Part shown: piece after piece, positions 51,812-61,843 of the stretch | Layout of the letters: every line of letters begins with the position of its first letter | Position numbering within the stretch: position 1 is the stretch's first letter | NCBI RefSeq assembly: GCF_012241385.1 | Contig: NZ_JAAVXB010000003.1 | Span: 186,001-250,000 of the forward strand | DNA from: Solimonas marina | GTDB taxonomy: Bacteria; Pseudomonadota; Gammaproteobacteria; Nevskiales; Nevskiaceae | Direction: 5' to 3' | DNA: 64,000 nt | Made by a program: the position numbers and the translations under genes | The notes under the pieces: generated by a model | Seen by the model: only the letters and a program-made list of their open reading frames with translations | Database searches by the model: none | What the model was told of the DNA's origin: nothing

Positions 51812-52489
51812 TCAGGGCTGCTGCTGCGCCTGGTACTTCGGCGAGCGCGGTCCGTACAGCATGCCGGCCGGCTGCCCGGCGCTCAGCAGTCGCAGGCTGG
51901 TGACGCCGGCGATGTCGTGACTGCGGTCGGTGGTCGCTTCGACGATCTGGTTGACGATGGCGCTGAGCAGCAGGCCGGCGAGGCCGCCGCCGGTGTTGGT
52001 ATGGTCCTCGGAGCTCGATGCCGAGGCTTTGCCGGCCCACAGCACGCTGCCGGTGCGCAGGTCGACCAGCCGCGCTTCGGCGCTGACGACGGTATCGCTG
52101 ATGATCAACTGGTAGACCGTGCCGAACTGCTTGATGTGCACATACAACGCAGCGTCGGCGTGGAAAATCTTGTACAGCTTGTCGATCGGAATGCCTTCGA
52201 TTTCCGCCGGGTTCGTGTAGCCGTTCTGGCGGAAGGTCTCGTCAACCAGCGATACCGGCAGCACGTAATAGCCGGACTCCGCCAGCGGCAGCGTCATCTG
52301 CGATAGCAGGCTGTAACTGGCGCCGACCGAATTCGTGTCGTTGACCGGCGGCAGCAGCAGGATCGACGCCGGATGGCTTTGCCGGAAGTTCGTGTAGTCG
52401 TAGCCGGGCTTGCTTGTAGTGGCGCAGGCGCCGAGCAGCGCGGCGGCGGCGCACAGCGCCAGCAGGCGCAAGGTTCGCAGGGTGTTCAT
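51812..52489 (-). CDS. DUF799 (GNA1162-type) lipoprotein
   Basis: 225 residues. Lipobox LLGAC-ATT (Cys about residue 22) after a short signal peptide, then the DUF799 domain with SHPASILLLPPVNDTNSVGASYSLLSQMTLPLAESGYYVLPVSLVDETF and SAEARLVDLRTGSVLWAGKA, a TolB-N-like fold. Last gene of a three-gene locus with CsgG-like and DUF4810 lipoproteins; its ATG overlaps the DUF4810 stop by 4 bases. Role unknown, presumably an envelope assembly or secretion complex. Confidence 0.9.
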   Translation of the reverse strand: MNTLRTLRLLALCAAAALLGACATTSKPGYDYTNFRQSHPASILLLPPVNDTNSVGASYSLLSQMTLPLAESGYYVLPVSLVDETFRQNGYTNPAEIEGIPIDKLYKIFHADAALYVHIKQFGTVYQLIISDTVVSAEARLVDLRTGSVLWAGKASASSSEDHTNTGGGLAGLLLSAIVNQIVEATTDRSHDIAGVTSLRLLSAGQPAGMLYGPRSPKYQAQQQP

Positions 52490-52857
52490 GGCGCGCTGGC
52501 CTGGCTGCGGTTGAGGTTGCCGATCAGAAAGTCCATGTACGGCTTCGATTCGGGGAACTCGGCTTCCTCGGCGAGGAACGCGGTGCGCGCCTGCGCCGGC
52601 TGGCCCATGCGCAGATAGAGCAGGCCCAGATGCGCGTGAAAGCCGGGCGGCAGTGCCTCGCCCTTGGCGTTGGCCTTGGCCGCGGTCTTTTCGAGCGCTG
52701 TGCGCTGTTGCTCCGGACTCTTGCCGTCGCCCTGGAAATACGCGTAGAGCTGCGGCTGGTAGCTGCCCCAGTAGTACAGCGGCTTGGGCTGCGCAGCGCA
52801 GCCGAACAGCAGCAGCGTCGCAGCGACGGCGAGGCCGGCGCGCAGCAGCGCGGTCAT
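52486..52857 (-). CDS. DUF4810 lipoprotein
   Basis: 123 residues. Signal peptide with lipobox LLFGC-AAQ, then PLYYWGSYQPQLYAYFQGDGKSPEQQ and a TPR-like helical region (PPGFHAHLGLLYLRMGQPAQARTAFLAEEAEFPES), the DUF4810 pattern. ATG 52857 is used; the upstream TTG at 52869 is unlikely. Middle gene of the CsgG-DUF4810-DUF799 operon. Confidence 0.9.
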   Translation of the reverse strand: MTALLRAGLAVAATLLLFGCAAQPKPLYYWGSYQPQLYAYFQGDGKSPEQQRTALEKTAAKANAKGEALPPGFHAHLGLLYLRMGQPAQARTAFLAEEAEFPESKPYMDFLIGNLNRSQASAP

Positions 52858-52925
52858 GGAAATGCTCAAAGCGGCCCCCGTCTCGATGAGTGCGGCGCGC
52901 GTCCCCCCGGACGTGCGCCTGATGC

Positions 52926-53597
52926 TTACGACTTGACCGGGCGCCAGGCGCCGGACTGCAGGCCGTTGACGAGATTGTTGACCGCTTCGCGGATGGCCAG
53001 GTCCAGCACCTTGCCGTTGAGCGTGGAGTCGTAGCTGGCGGTGCCGCCGAAGCCGATCACCTCGCGGTTCGACAGGCTGTACTCGCCGCTGCCCTGCGAC
53101 GAATAGACGACTTCGGACGTGCTGACGTCGACGACGTTGAGCGCGACCTTGGCGTAGGCGACCTGCTTCTTGCCGTGGCCGAGGATGCCGAACAACTGCT
53201 CGTCGCCGACTTCCTTGCGGCCGAACTCGGTGACGTCGCCGGTGATGACGTAGTCGGCGCCCTTGAGCTTCTGCGCCGCGCCGCTGATCTTCGCTTCCTG
53301 GCCGATCTCGCGCATGTTGTCGCGGTCGAGCACGGTGAAGCGGCCGGTCTGCTGCAGATGCGTGATGAGAATGGTCTTGGCCTGGCCGCCGAGCTGGTCG
53401 ACGCCGTCCGAGAAGACGCCGCGCAGATAATTGGAGCGGTTGTCGAACTTGCCGACCGCGATCGGGCTGCGCGTGCCCTGGTACGGCGTGCCGGCCGAGG
53501 CCACCTGCGGCACGTCCAGCGTCCGCGAGCTTTCCGTGGCGCAGCCGCTGGCGCCAAGCAACACAACCAGCACGAGGCCGGCAATCCGCTTGTTCAT
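52926..53597 (-). CDS. CsgG/HfaB-family lipoprotein
   Basis: 223 residues with lipobox LGASGC-ATE (Cys about residue 19) and a CsgG-like domain: SPIAVGKFDNRS, QTGRFTVLDRDNM, GADYVITGDVTEFGRKE, AKVALNVVDVSTSEVVYSSQGSGEYSLSNREV and a C-terminal DLAIREAVNNLV. CsgG proteins form the curli secretion pore, but this short version in a locus without csgA/B is part of the trio seen in many Gram-negatives, function unsettled. First gene of the operon. Confidence 0.92.
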   Translation of the reverse strand: MNKRIAGLVLVVLLGASGCATESSRTLDVPQVASAGTPYQGTRSPIAVGKFDNRSNYLRGVFSDGVDQLGGQAKTILITHLQQTGRFTVLDRDNMREIGQEAKISGAAQKLKGADYVITGDVTEFGRKEVGDEQLFGILGHGKKQVAYAKVALNVVDVSTSEVVYSSQGSGEYSLSNREVIGFGGTASYDSTLNGKVLDLAIREAVNNLVNGLQSGAWRPVKS

Positions 53598-53719
53598 TTC
53601 GACGATGTCCCCTGATTGAGTCCGCCGATTATGGGCGAAATGCACGATCTCGGGATGTGCGGCAGGTCTCAATCGGCGCGGTCGGTGACCGCCGGACGGG
53701 CGGCCACGGACCGTCACGC

Positions 53720-55147
<1,428 letters not shown>

Positions 55148-55215
55148 GAGTGCGTCTGGTTTTCCGGTGTACCGCCTATTGTGCCGCGTGATCGGCAGCG
55201 GCGATCGGGGGAGAT

Positions 55216-55327
55216 ACCCCAGGCACGGCGCGCCTGGGGTGCAGCTCACGCATGAGCTGCAGATTGCGCAGATGATGTGGAACAAACGCGGTTCTGCGCA
55301 GTTCGTCTGCGTCAATCTGCGCAATCT
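55216..55327. repeat. Structured intergenic element, nested inverted repeats
   Basis: Three perfect inverted repeats in a 204-bp gap. ACCCCAGGC/GCCTGGGGT (55216-55240) and TGCAGCTCA/TGAGCTGCA with a CGCA loop (55240-55261) stand back to back. AGATTGCGCAG (55261-55271) pairs with CTGCGCAATCT (55317-55327), enclosing several TCTGCG direct repeats. Could be a bidirectional terminator plus an extragenic repeat unit. Confidence 0.65.
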
Positions 55328-55351
55328 GTGGTTAACGCTTTTCGCCGCTGC

Positions 55352-55813
55352 TTAACCGTCGAACAGATCGACGATGCGCGCCTGCGGCCGGCCGTGGCCG
55401 ACGCGCAGGTGGGCGACGGTCACCGGCAACGAGAAGCGGCGCGGGCCGGCGCTGCCGGGATTGATGTAGAGCACGCCGTTGCGCGTTTCGATCTTCGGCC
55501 GGTGCGAATGGCCGGCGACGACGATGCTCACGCCGTCGGCGCTCGGGTCGATCGCCAGCGTCTTCAGATCATGTAGCAGATGCAATTGCTGGCCGCCGGC
55601 GTCGAAGGTCTGCGTCTCCGGCGTCGCCTGCGCCCAGGCGTCGGTGTCGTTATTGCCGCGCACCGCAACCAGCGGCGCGATCTCGCGCAGGCGATCGAGA
55701 ATCTCGGGCGCGCCGATGTCGCCGGCATGGACGATCAGGTCGCTGCCTTGCAGCGCGGCCAGCGCCTCGGGGCGCAGCAGGCCGTGGGTGTCGGAAATCA
55801 GGCCGATGTTCAT
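55352..55813 (-). CDS. YfcE/MJ0936-family metallophosphoesterase
   Basis: 153 residues with the calcineurin-like motifs MNIGLISDTHGLLRPE (Asp8, His10), VHAGDIGAPE, VRGNNDTD and VAGHSHRP, all metal ligands of the YfcE phosphodiesterase family. It hydrolyses phosphodiesters in vitro; physiological substrate unknown. Start ATG 55813. Divergent from the bPH2 gene 104 bases away. Confidence 0.93.
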   Translation of the reverse strand: MNIGLISDTHGLLRPEALAALQGSDLIVHAGDIGAPEILDRLREIAPLVAVRGNNDTDAWAQATPETQTFDAGGQQLHLLHDLKTLAIDPSADGVSIVVAGHSHRPKIETRNGVLYINPGSAGPRRFSLPVTVAHLRVGHGRPQARIVDLFDG

Positions 55814-55916
55814 CGGCACAAGATCGGCGCCGCGGCGCCGATGTGCAAGTGACTGCTGGCAGGGCGGGTGATGATGGCTATAGTCGCAGGAGCTTGGTGA
55901 ACGGGGAGCTGACCCA

Positions 55917-56453
55917 ATGAGGGCCGACGACGCGCCGCTGTGGCGGGCGCAATTCAATCCGCTGATCCGCCCGTATCTGGTGCTGACCGTGGGGTTGACG
56001 ATGGCGCTGACCATCGTCGGTCTGCCGCTGGCGGTGATCTGGTTCTGCGGCGTCGGCCAGTGGTGGGCGCGCCATTATTTCGAGCGTCTTGAATGCGAAC
56101 TCGACGCGCGCACGCTGCGCTACCGCAAGGGCATCCTGCTGACGGTCGAGAAGACCATCCCGCTCGAAAACATCCAGGACGTGACCTTCGTCGAGGGGCC
56201 GGTGCTGAAGCGCTTCGAACTGGCCATTCTCAAGTTCGAGACCGCTGGGCAGAGTCAGCGCCAGGCCAACGACATGCGCCTGATCGGTATCGTCGACGCG
56301 CAGACCTTTCGCAACTGCATCTTCGAGGCGCGTCGGGTGCTGCGCGAGCGGCCGGAGGTCGCGCCGCCGACCGGCGATCCGCAGCACGCCGCGCTCGACG
56401 ACATTCGCCGTCAGCTCGATACCATCATCGCCCTGCTGCGCGAGCGTCGGTAG
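55917..56453 (+). CDS. bPH2-domain membrane protein (YdbT/YdbS-like)
   Basis: 178 residues: two adjacent membrane helices (about 17-50), then a bacterial PH-like domain with LECELDARTLRYRKGILLTVEKTIPLENIQDVTFVEGPVLKRFELAILKFETAG, typical of bPH2 (PF03703). The C-terminus is a short helix that could oligomerise. Function unknown; some relatives affect envelope stress. GGGGAG is about 9 bases before the ATG. Confidence 0.88.
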   Translation: MRADDAPLWRAQFNPLIRPYLVLTVGLTMALTIVGLPLAVIWFCGVGQWWARHYFERLECELDARTLRYRKGILLTVEKTIPLENIQDVTFVEGPVLKRFELAILKFETAGQSQRQANDMRLIGIVDAQTFRNCIFEARRVLRERPEVAPPTGDPQHAALDDIRRQLDTIIALLRERR

Positions 56454-56528
56454 CCGGCACCGGTTCAGTTTGCGGACATACGCAGCGGGCGATACTGAAC
56501 GGCTGAGCCGTATGATGCGTCCGACTCA

Positions 56529-58211
56529 ATGAATATCACCATCCTCGTTCTGGCCCTGCTGCTGTGCGTCGCGATGTCCGCGGTGCTGGTGCGCGTTGCG
56601 CGCCTGCCGCTGCCGTTGACGCAGATCGCGCTCGGCGCGGCGATCAGCCTGCCGAGTTTCGGCCTGCACGTCGATCTCGAGCCCGAGCTGTTCCTGATGA
56701 TCTTCATTCCGCCGCTGCTGTTCGCGGACGGCTGGCGCATGCCCAAGCGCGAGTTCTTCCGCTATCGCGAGCGCATCCTCGGGCTGGCATTCGGGCTCGT
56801 CCTGTTCACGGTCGTTGCGGTCGGCTATTTGCTGCACTGGATGATTCCCGACCTGCCGCTGTCGGCGTGCTTCGCACTGGCGGCGGTGCTGTCGCCGACC
56901 GACGCGGTGTCGGTCTCGGCGCTGGCCGGCCGCGCCGGCATTCCCAAACAGCTGATGTATGTGCTGCAGGGCGAGGCGCTGATGAACGACGCGTCGGGCC
57001 TGACCGCGTTCAAGTTCGCGACGGCGGCGGCGGTCACCGGTGCGTTCTCGCTGTCGCAGGCGTCGCTGGCCTTCGTGTTCGTCGCCGCTGGCGGCCTCGG
57101 CATCGGTGTCGCGCTGGGCTGGGCGCTGGGCTTGTTCCAGAAATGGCTGTCGGGCTGGACCGAGATCGAGGCGCAGGGCTCGATCGTGCTGATCCTGCTG
57201 CTGCCGTTCGCCGCCTACCTGATGGCCGAAGAACTCGGCGCGTCCGGCATTCTCGCGGCCGTCGCCGCTGGCATGACGCTCAACCTCAAGAGCGCGACCA
57301 TGGATCCCGGCGCGCACGCGCGCATCGCCTCGACGCACATCTGGTCGATGATCGAATACGTGCTCAACGGCGTGATCTTCGTGCTGCTTGGTCTGCAGCT
57401 GCCGGACATCATCGGTCGCGCACTCGACTACGCCTGGCACGCGGCCGGCATCCAGGGTACCGGCCTGCTGCTCGGCTACGCGTTGGCGACCGCGGCGGCG
57501 CTGATCATCGTGCGCCTGGTCTGGGTCTGGGTGCTGCTCCATGTCACACGCTTCTACGCGAGCTGGCGCGGCGACAAAACGCGGCCGCCACCACACAATC
57601 GCCTGCTGTGGGCGACGGCGTTTTCCGGCGTGCGCGGCGGCATCACGCTGGCCGGTGTGCTGTCGGTGCCGTTCACACTCGACAGCGGCGAGCTGTTCCC
57701 CGGCCGCAATCTGATGATCTTTCTGGCGGCGACGGTGATCCTCGTCTCGCTGATCGCGGCCGCCATTGCGCTGCCGCTGCTGTTGCGCGGCATCTCGGTC
57801 GGCGAGGACCCGGAAACCGAAGAGGAGCGGCTGGCGCGCATGCGTGCCTGCGAGGCGGCCGTCGCCGCCATTTCCAAGCACGCCGAGCGGGCTGCACATC
57901 ACCACAAGGACGACGAAGACGACGGTGCCGGGCAGCAGATGAGCATCGCTGCCGGTCGCCTGATCGACAGCTACGAAGTGCGGATCAAGGGCTTGCGCGA
58001 CGAGCACGCCACCAAGGAATCGATGGCCGAGCGTACGGCCGCCGACGGAGACCTGCGTCTGGTCGGCATTCAGGCCGAGCGCGGCGAGCTGATGCGCATG
58101 CATGCCCGCAACGAGATCAACGAGACGGTGCTGAACTCGCTGCTCTATGAAATCGACGTGCGCGAGTCGGCATTGCATCTGCGACAGGGCAAACGACCGG
58201 CCGGCCACTGA
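56529..58211 (+). CDS. CPA1-family Na+/H+ antiporter
   Basis: 560 residues, about 12 membrane helices (1-420) and a cytoplasmic C-terminal region of 140 residues, partly charged. Key motifs: AAVLSPTDAVSVSALAG and LQGEALMNDASGLTAFKFATAA, with the paired Asn-Asp ion site, and SGVRGGITLAGVLSVPF. It exchanges Na+ (or K+) for H+ across the inner membrane. It begins 75 bases after the bPH2 gene. Close to the NhaP/YjcE branch by eye. Confidence 0.93.
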   Translation: MNITILVLALLLCVAMSAVLVRVARLPLPLTQIALGAAISLPSFGLHVDLEPELFLMIFIPPLLFADGWRMPKREFFRYRERILGLAFGLVLFTVVAVGYLLHWMIPDLPLSACFALAAVLSPTDAVSVSALAGRAGIPKQLMYVLQGEALMNDASGLTAFKFATAAAVTGAFSLSQASLAFVFVAAGGLGIGVALGWALGLFQKWLSGWTEIEAQGSIVLILLLPFAAYLMAEELGASGILAAVAAGMTLNLKSATMDPGAHARIASTHIWSMIEYVLNGVIFVLLGLQLPDIIGRALDYAWHAAGIQGTGLLLGYALATAAALIIVRLVWVWVLLHVTRFYASWRGDKTRPPPHNRLLWATAFSGVRGGITLAGVLSVPFTLDSGELFPGRNLMIFLAATVILVSLIAAAIALPLLLRGISVGEDPETEEERLARMRACEAAVAAISKHAERAAHHHKDDEDDGAGQQMSIAAGRLIDSYEVRIKGLRDEHATKESMAERTAADGDLRLVGIQAERGELMRMHARNEINETVLNSLLYEIDVRESALHLRQGKRPAGH

Positions 58212-58392
58212 CGGTCGGCGGCGGCGTGCGACGATGCGCGCCAACCGCCCCGGAATTGCCACACGAGCCAACAGCCACCCGTCGTCATCAGAGCCGGCGA
58301 TGCCCTGCTGTTGAGTCGCGACGCCGTCGGGCGCTACAGCCGGCGTCACGAGGACGGCCGCGTTTGCCGCCAGGCGTTGCCATCCGCCCGGC
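58212..58392. other. Gap after antiporter, no gene seen
   Basis: With the SDR remnant and the following 144 bases this makes a 403-bp stretch without an intact gene. A forward frame at 58281-58340 reads plausibly (VVIRAGDALLLSRDAVGRYS) but has no start and no recognised relative. Probably eroded coding sequence. Confidence 0.35.
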
Positions 58393-58470
58393 TTATGCCG
58401 AATAGCCGCCGTCGATCGTCAGGCTGGCGCCGTTGACGTAGCCGGCTTCCGGACCACAAGGCACTGCCGC
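58393..58470 (-). pseudogene. C-terminal remnant of a short-chain dehydrogenase
   Basis: The reverse strand ends in GPEAGYVNGASLTIDGGYSA followed by TAA, the hallmark last residues of classical SDR enzymes (Y-V-x-G-x-x-L-x-I-D-G-G). Upstream, only about six more residues (AFAAAV) could belong; beyond that no Rossmann fold, YxxxK or glycine motif is found. A complete gene has been lost by deletion, perhaps when the GH3 gene arrived. Confidence 0.7.
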
Positions 58471-58614
58471 GGCAAATGCCTGTTTTGCAGGCGACGTCGC
58501 TCCGCGATGGTGCAGTGAATCATTCGTTTCACGTATCGATGTCTCGTTTTTTGGAATTTCCGGTGCGGTGGCGTGACGTCTAAGGTGCCCCGGTTCTCCT
58601 GGATCGGTGTCGTC

Positions 58615-61086
58615 ATGAAAGCGGCTGGACTGGCGCGGGGTTTGGTGCTCGCGGCGTTGCTTGGTGGTGTCGGCTCGGCGGCGGCCAGCAGCGGCCGTTT
58701 CGTGCATCCGCGCTCGGTGCCGCGGATCTATCACGACGGCTGGATCGATCTGAACAAGAACGGCAAGCGCGACGTTTATGAAGACGCGCGCGCGCCGATC
58801 GACGCCCGCATCGACGATCTGCTGTCGCGCATGAGCAGCTACGAGAAGACTGCACAGTTGGTGACGCTGTACGGTTATCCGCGCGTGCTCAAGGACGAGC
58901 TGCCGACGCCGGCCTGGAAGCAGGCATTCTGGAAGGACGGCATCGGCAATATCGACGAGCAGTCGAACGGCAACACCGGCTGGACGCACAACCTGCCGAA
59001 TCCAAAGTACGACCTGCCGTGGAGCCTGCACGCGCGCGCGCTCAACGAGGTGCAGCGCTTCTTCGTCGAGGACACGCGGCTCGGCATTCCGGCCGATTTC
59101 ACCGACGAGGGCATCCGCGGCGTGATGCACGCCAAGGCGACCAGCTTTCCGTCGGAGCTCGCCGTCGCCAGTACCTGGGACGCGCCGTTGGTGCGGCAGA
59201 TCGGCGAGGTCACCGGTCGCGAAGCGCGTGCGCTCGGCTATACCAACGTCTATTCGCCGGTGCTCGATGTGGCCCGCGATCCGCGCTGGGGCCGTACCGC
59301 CGACAGCTACTCGGAAGACCCGTATCTGACTGGTGCGCTGGGCCTGCAGCAGGTGCTGGGCCTGCAGTCGCAGGGCGTGGCGTCGACGCTCAAGCACTAC
59401 GCTGCGTACAGTGTGCCGAAGGGCGGCCGTGACGGCGAGGCGCGCACCGATCCGCAGATCACTTGGCGCGAGCTGCAGACGGTGTTCCTGCCGCCGTTCC
59501 GCAAGGCCGTCGAGCAGGGCCGCGCGATGGGGGTGATGGCCTCGTACAACGATTACGACGGCATCCCGATCGAGGCCAGCAAGCAGTTTTTGACCGACAT
59601 CCTGCGCGGCCAATGGGGTTTTCGCGGCTATGTCGTGTCGGACAGCGGCGCCGTCGAGTTCATCCATACCAAGCATCGCACGGCGGCCACCGCCGAGGAT
59701 GCCGTGCGCCAGGCGGTCGAGGCCGGGCTCGACGTGCGCACCAACTTCACGCCGCCCGAGGACTACGCGAAGCTGATGCGCGATCTGTTGCGCAAGGGCC
59801 AGTTGTCGATGGCGACGATCGACGCGCGCGTGCGCGACGTCTTGCGTGTGAAGTTCGAGCTGGGCTTGTTCGATCATCCGTACGTCGACGATCCGGCGCA
59901 GACCGACCGCATCGTCCGCTCACCTGCGAATCAGGCGGTCGCGGCACGCGCGTCGCGCGAGTCCATCATCCTGCTCAAGAACGATGGCGACGCCTTGCCG
60001 CTGAGCAAGAAGCTGCGCCGCGTGCTGGTCGCCGGGCCGCTGGCGAACAACCCGGACGCCTGGTGGTCGCGGTACGGGCCGCAGCAACTCGACTTCGTCA
60101 CGCCGCTGGCCGGCATCCGCGCCAAGCTCGGTGCCGGCGTCGAGGTTCGCTACGAAAAGGGCGTCGACGCCCAGGACGCGGCGTTCCCGGAGAGCGATGT
60201 CTACAAAGATCCGCCCGATGCGACGGTGCGCGCCGGCATCGAGCGGGCGGTCGCGGCGGCGCAGGACGTCGACGAAATCATCGCCGTGCTCGGCGAGCCC
60301 GATGCGCTGGCGCGCGAGTCGGCGAGCCGCATCAGCCTCAATCTGCCGGGTTATCAGGAAGAACTGCTGCAGGCCCTGGCGGCGACCGGCAAGCCGCTGG
60401 TGCTGGTGCTGAGCAACGGCCGTCCGCTGTCGATCAATTGGGCCGTGAAGCACGTGCCGGCGATCGTCGAGATGTGGTTCCCGGCCGAGGACGCCGGCAA
60501 CGCGCTGGCCGACGTGCTGTTCGGCGATTACGACCCGGCCGGACGCCTGCCGGTCACGATGCCGAAGAGCGTCGGCCAGCTGCCGATGAACTTCCCGGCG
60601 CATCCCGGCTCGCAGGCGCATGACGGCGGCCAGGTCGACGGCGTGCTCTATCCGTTCGGCCACGGCCTGAGCTACACACGCTTCGCGTATTCGAACCTGC
60701 ACATCACGCCGCAGCAACAGGGACCGCAGGGCAATATCGAGGTCTCGTTCGACGTGCGCAACGTCGGCCAGCGCGCCGGCGACGAGGTCGCGCAGCTCTA
60801 CCTGCGCGACGACTACAGCAGCGTCATCGGCTTCGAAAAGGAACTGCATGGTTTCGCGCGCGTGCACTTGCAGCCGGGCGAGACACGCACGCTGCGTTTC
60901 ACGCTGGGGCCGGACGATCTAGCGTTGTACGACCGTTTGCATCAATGGACGGTCGAACCGGGCCGCTTCACGGTGATGGTCGGCGCGTCGTCGCAGGACA
61001 TTCGCCTGAACGGTGGTTTCGATATCGTCGGCGACGGCGTACACGAACAAGCGGCACCGCCGACCGATACGACCGATCCACGCTGA
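58615..61086 (+). CDS. Glycoside hydrolase family 3 beta-glucosidase
   Basis: 823 residues: signal peptide (about 1-24), an EF-hand-like DLNKNGKRDVYED near residue 44, then a GH3 N-terminal barrel with the nucleophile Asp343 in GYVVSDSGAVEF. The GH3 C-terminal sandwich (about 450-680, LLKNDGDALPLSKKL, AEDAGNALADVLFGDYDPAGRLP) and a fibronectin-like domain (about 690-800) follow. It removes terminal glucose or related units in the periplasm or outside. The usual Trp/Cys after the nucleophile is Ser. It begins beside the SDR remnant and ends before REP repeats. Confidence 0.93.
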   Translation: MKAAGLARGLVLAALLGGVGSAAASSGRFVHPRSVPRIYHDGWIDLNKNGKRDVYEDARAPIDARIDDLLSRMSSYEKTAQLVTLYGYPRVLKDELPTPAWKQAFWKDGIGNIDEQSNGNTGWTHNLPNPKYDLPWSLHARALNEVQRFFVEDTRLGIPADFTDEGIRGVMHAKATSFPSELAVASTWDAPLVRQIGEVTGREARALGYTNVYSPVLDVARDPRWGRTADSYSEDPYLTGALGLQQVLGLQSQGVASTLKHYAAYSVPKGGRDGEARTDPQITWRELQTVFLPPFRKAVEQGRAMGVMASYNDYDGIPIEASKQFLTDILRGQWGFRGYVVSDSGAVEFIHTKHRTAATAEDAVRQAVEAGLDVRTNFTPPEDYAKLMRDLLRKGQLSMATIDARVRDVLRVKFELGLFDHPYVDDPAQTDRIVRSPANQAVAARASRESIILLKNDGDALPLSKKLRRVLVAGPLANNPDAWWSRYGPQQLDFVTPLAGIRAKLGAGVEVRYEKGVDAQDAAFPESDVYKDPPDATVRAGIERAVAAAQDVDEIIAVLGEPDALARESASRISLNLPGYQEELLQALAATGKPLVLVLSNGRPLSINWAVKHVPAIVEMWFPAEDAGNALADVLFGDYDPAGRLPVTMPKSVGQLPMNFPAHPGSQAHDGGQVDGVLYPFGHGLSYTRFAYSNLHITPQQQGPQGNIEVSFDVRNVGQRAGDEVAQLYLRDDYSSVIGFEKELHGFARVHLQPGETRTLRFTLGPDDLALYDRLHQWTVEPGRFTVMVGASSQDIRLNGGFDIVGDGVHEQAAPPTDTTDPR

Positions 61087-61382
61087 GGCGGCTCGCGCCG
61101 GCAGCGCGGATCGGTGTCGCGGCTCGCGGCTCGCGGCGCTCCTGCAGGAGATGCGTGCGCTTTTGTAGGAGCGGCGCGAGCCGCGACCTGCAGGCCTGCA
61201 TCACCGGACCTCGGCTTCGTGGATTGCGGCGGACGTTGTCGTCGCGGCCGCGCCGCGCGTGCCCGGCTATCGGCGAACGGCGGCCGCGCGGGGTGTCGCG
61301 GCTTGCGCCGCTCCCACAGGGGCGGTGGTTGTCTTTGTAGGAGTGGCGCCAGCCGCGACACCCAAGCCTGGACCGCTGCGCC
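61087..61382. repeat. REP-element cluster, GTAGGAG type
   Basis: No gene in this 296-bp gap. Copies of the same 23-bp extragenic palindrome as at 22.2 kb lie at 61165-61187 (forward), 61337-61359 (forward, GTAGGAGTGGC variant), 61295-61319 (reverse) and 61115-61147 (reverse, with a duplicated GGCTCGC). Reverse and forward copies form two inverted pairs. Confidence 0.75.
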
Positions 61383-61805
61383 TCAGGCCCACGGATCGTA
61401 GCTGCCGATCCACCAGATGTGGCCCTCCGGATCGCGGCAGGCGTAGCCCTTGCCGCCGTAGTCTTGCGCGGTCAGCGGGTCGACGATCTCGGCGCCGGCG
61501 GCCACGGCGTGCGCGTAGTGCGCGTCGCAGTCGCCAACGATCAGACAGCTGCACTGCGTCTGCCGGCCGCTCACTTCGTCAGGTTGCGCCATGCGCCGCC
61601 CCCATTCGTCGTCGCCGGCCGAGCTGAGCATCACCATGCCGTTGCCGAAGCTCAGCTGCGCGTGGGCAATGCCGCCGTCATCACCCGGCACGACCAGCCG
61701 CTGTTCGAAGCCGAGCGTGCTGCACAGCCAGTCGATCGCCGCTGGCGCGTCACGGTAGCGCAGCGTCGGAATGATGGTGGTGCGGGTTGTAGCAGCGAGG
61801 CTCAT
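61383..61805 (-). CDS. VOC-family (glyoxalase-fold) protein
   Basis: 140 residues with a PhnB-like glyoxalase fold: TIIPTLRYRDAPAAIDWLCSTLGFEQ, HAQLSFGNGMVMLSS and C-terminal DPEGHIWWIGSYDPW. PhnB-like members are commonly annotated as glyoxalase or bleomycin-resistance-like proteins and may bind metal through His/Glu. Function not predictable. Start ATG 61805. Confidence 0.9.
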   Translation of the reverse strand: MSLAATTRTTIIPTLRYRDAPAAIDWLCSTLGFEQRLVVPGDDGGIAHAQLSFGNGMVMLSSAGDDEWGRRMAQPDEVSGRQTQCSCLIVGDCDAHYAHAVAAGAEIVDPLTAQDYGGKGYACRDPEGHIWWIGSYDPWA

Positions 61806-61843
61806 GGTCGTTCTCCGTTCGCAGACGGCAAGGCTGCATCGCT

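Noticed and set aside
56526-58349. 607-codon reverse frame opposite the Na+/H+ antiporter
   Set aside because: Antisense shadow with Arg/Gln/His-rich composition and no ribosome binding site.
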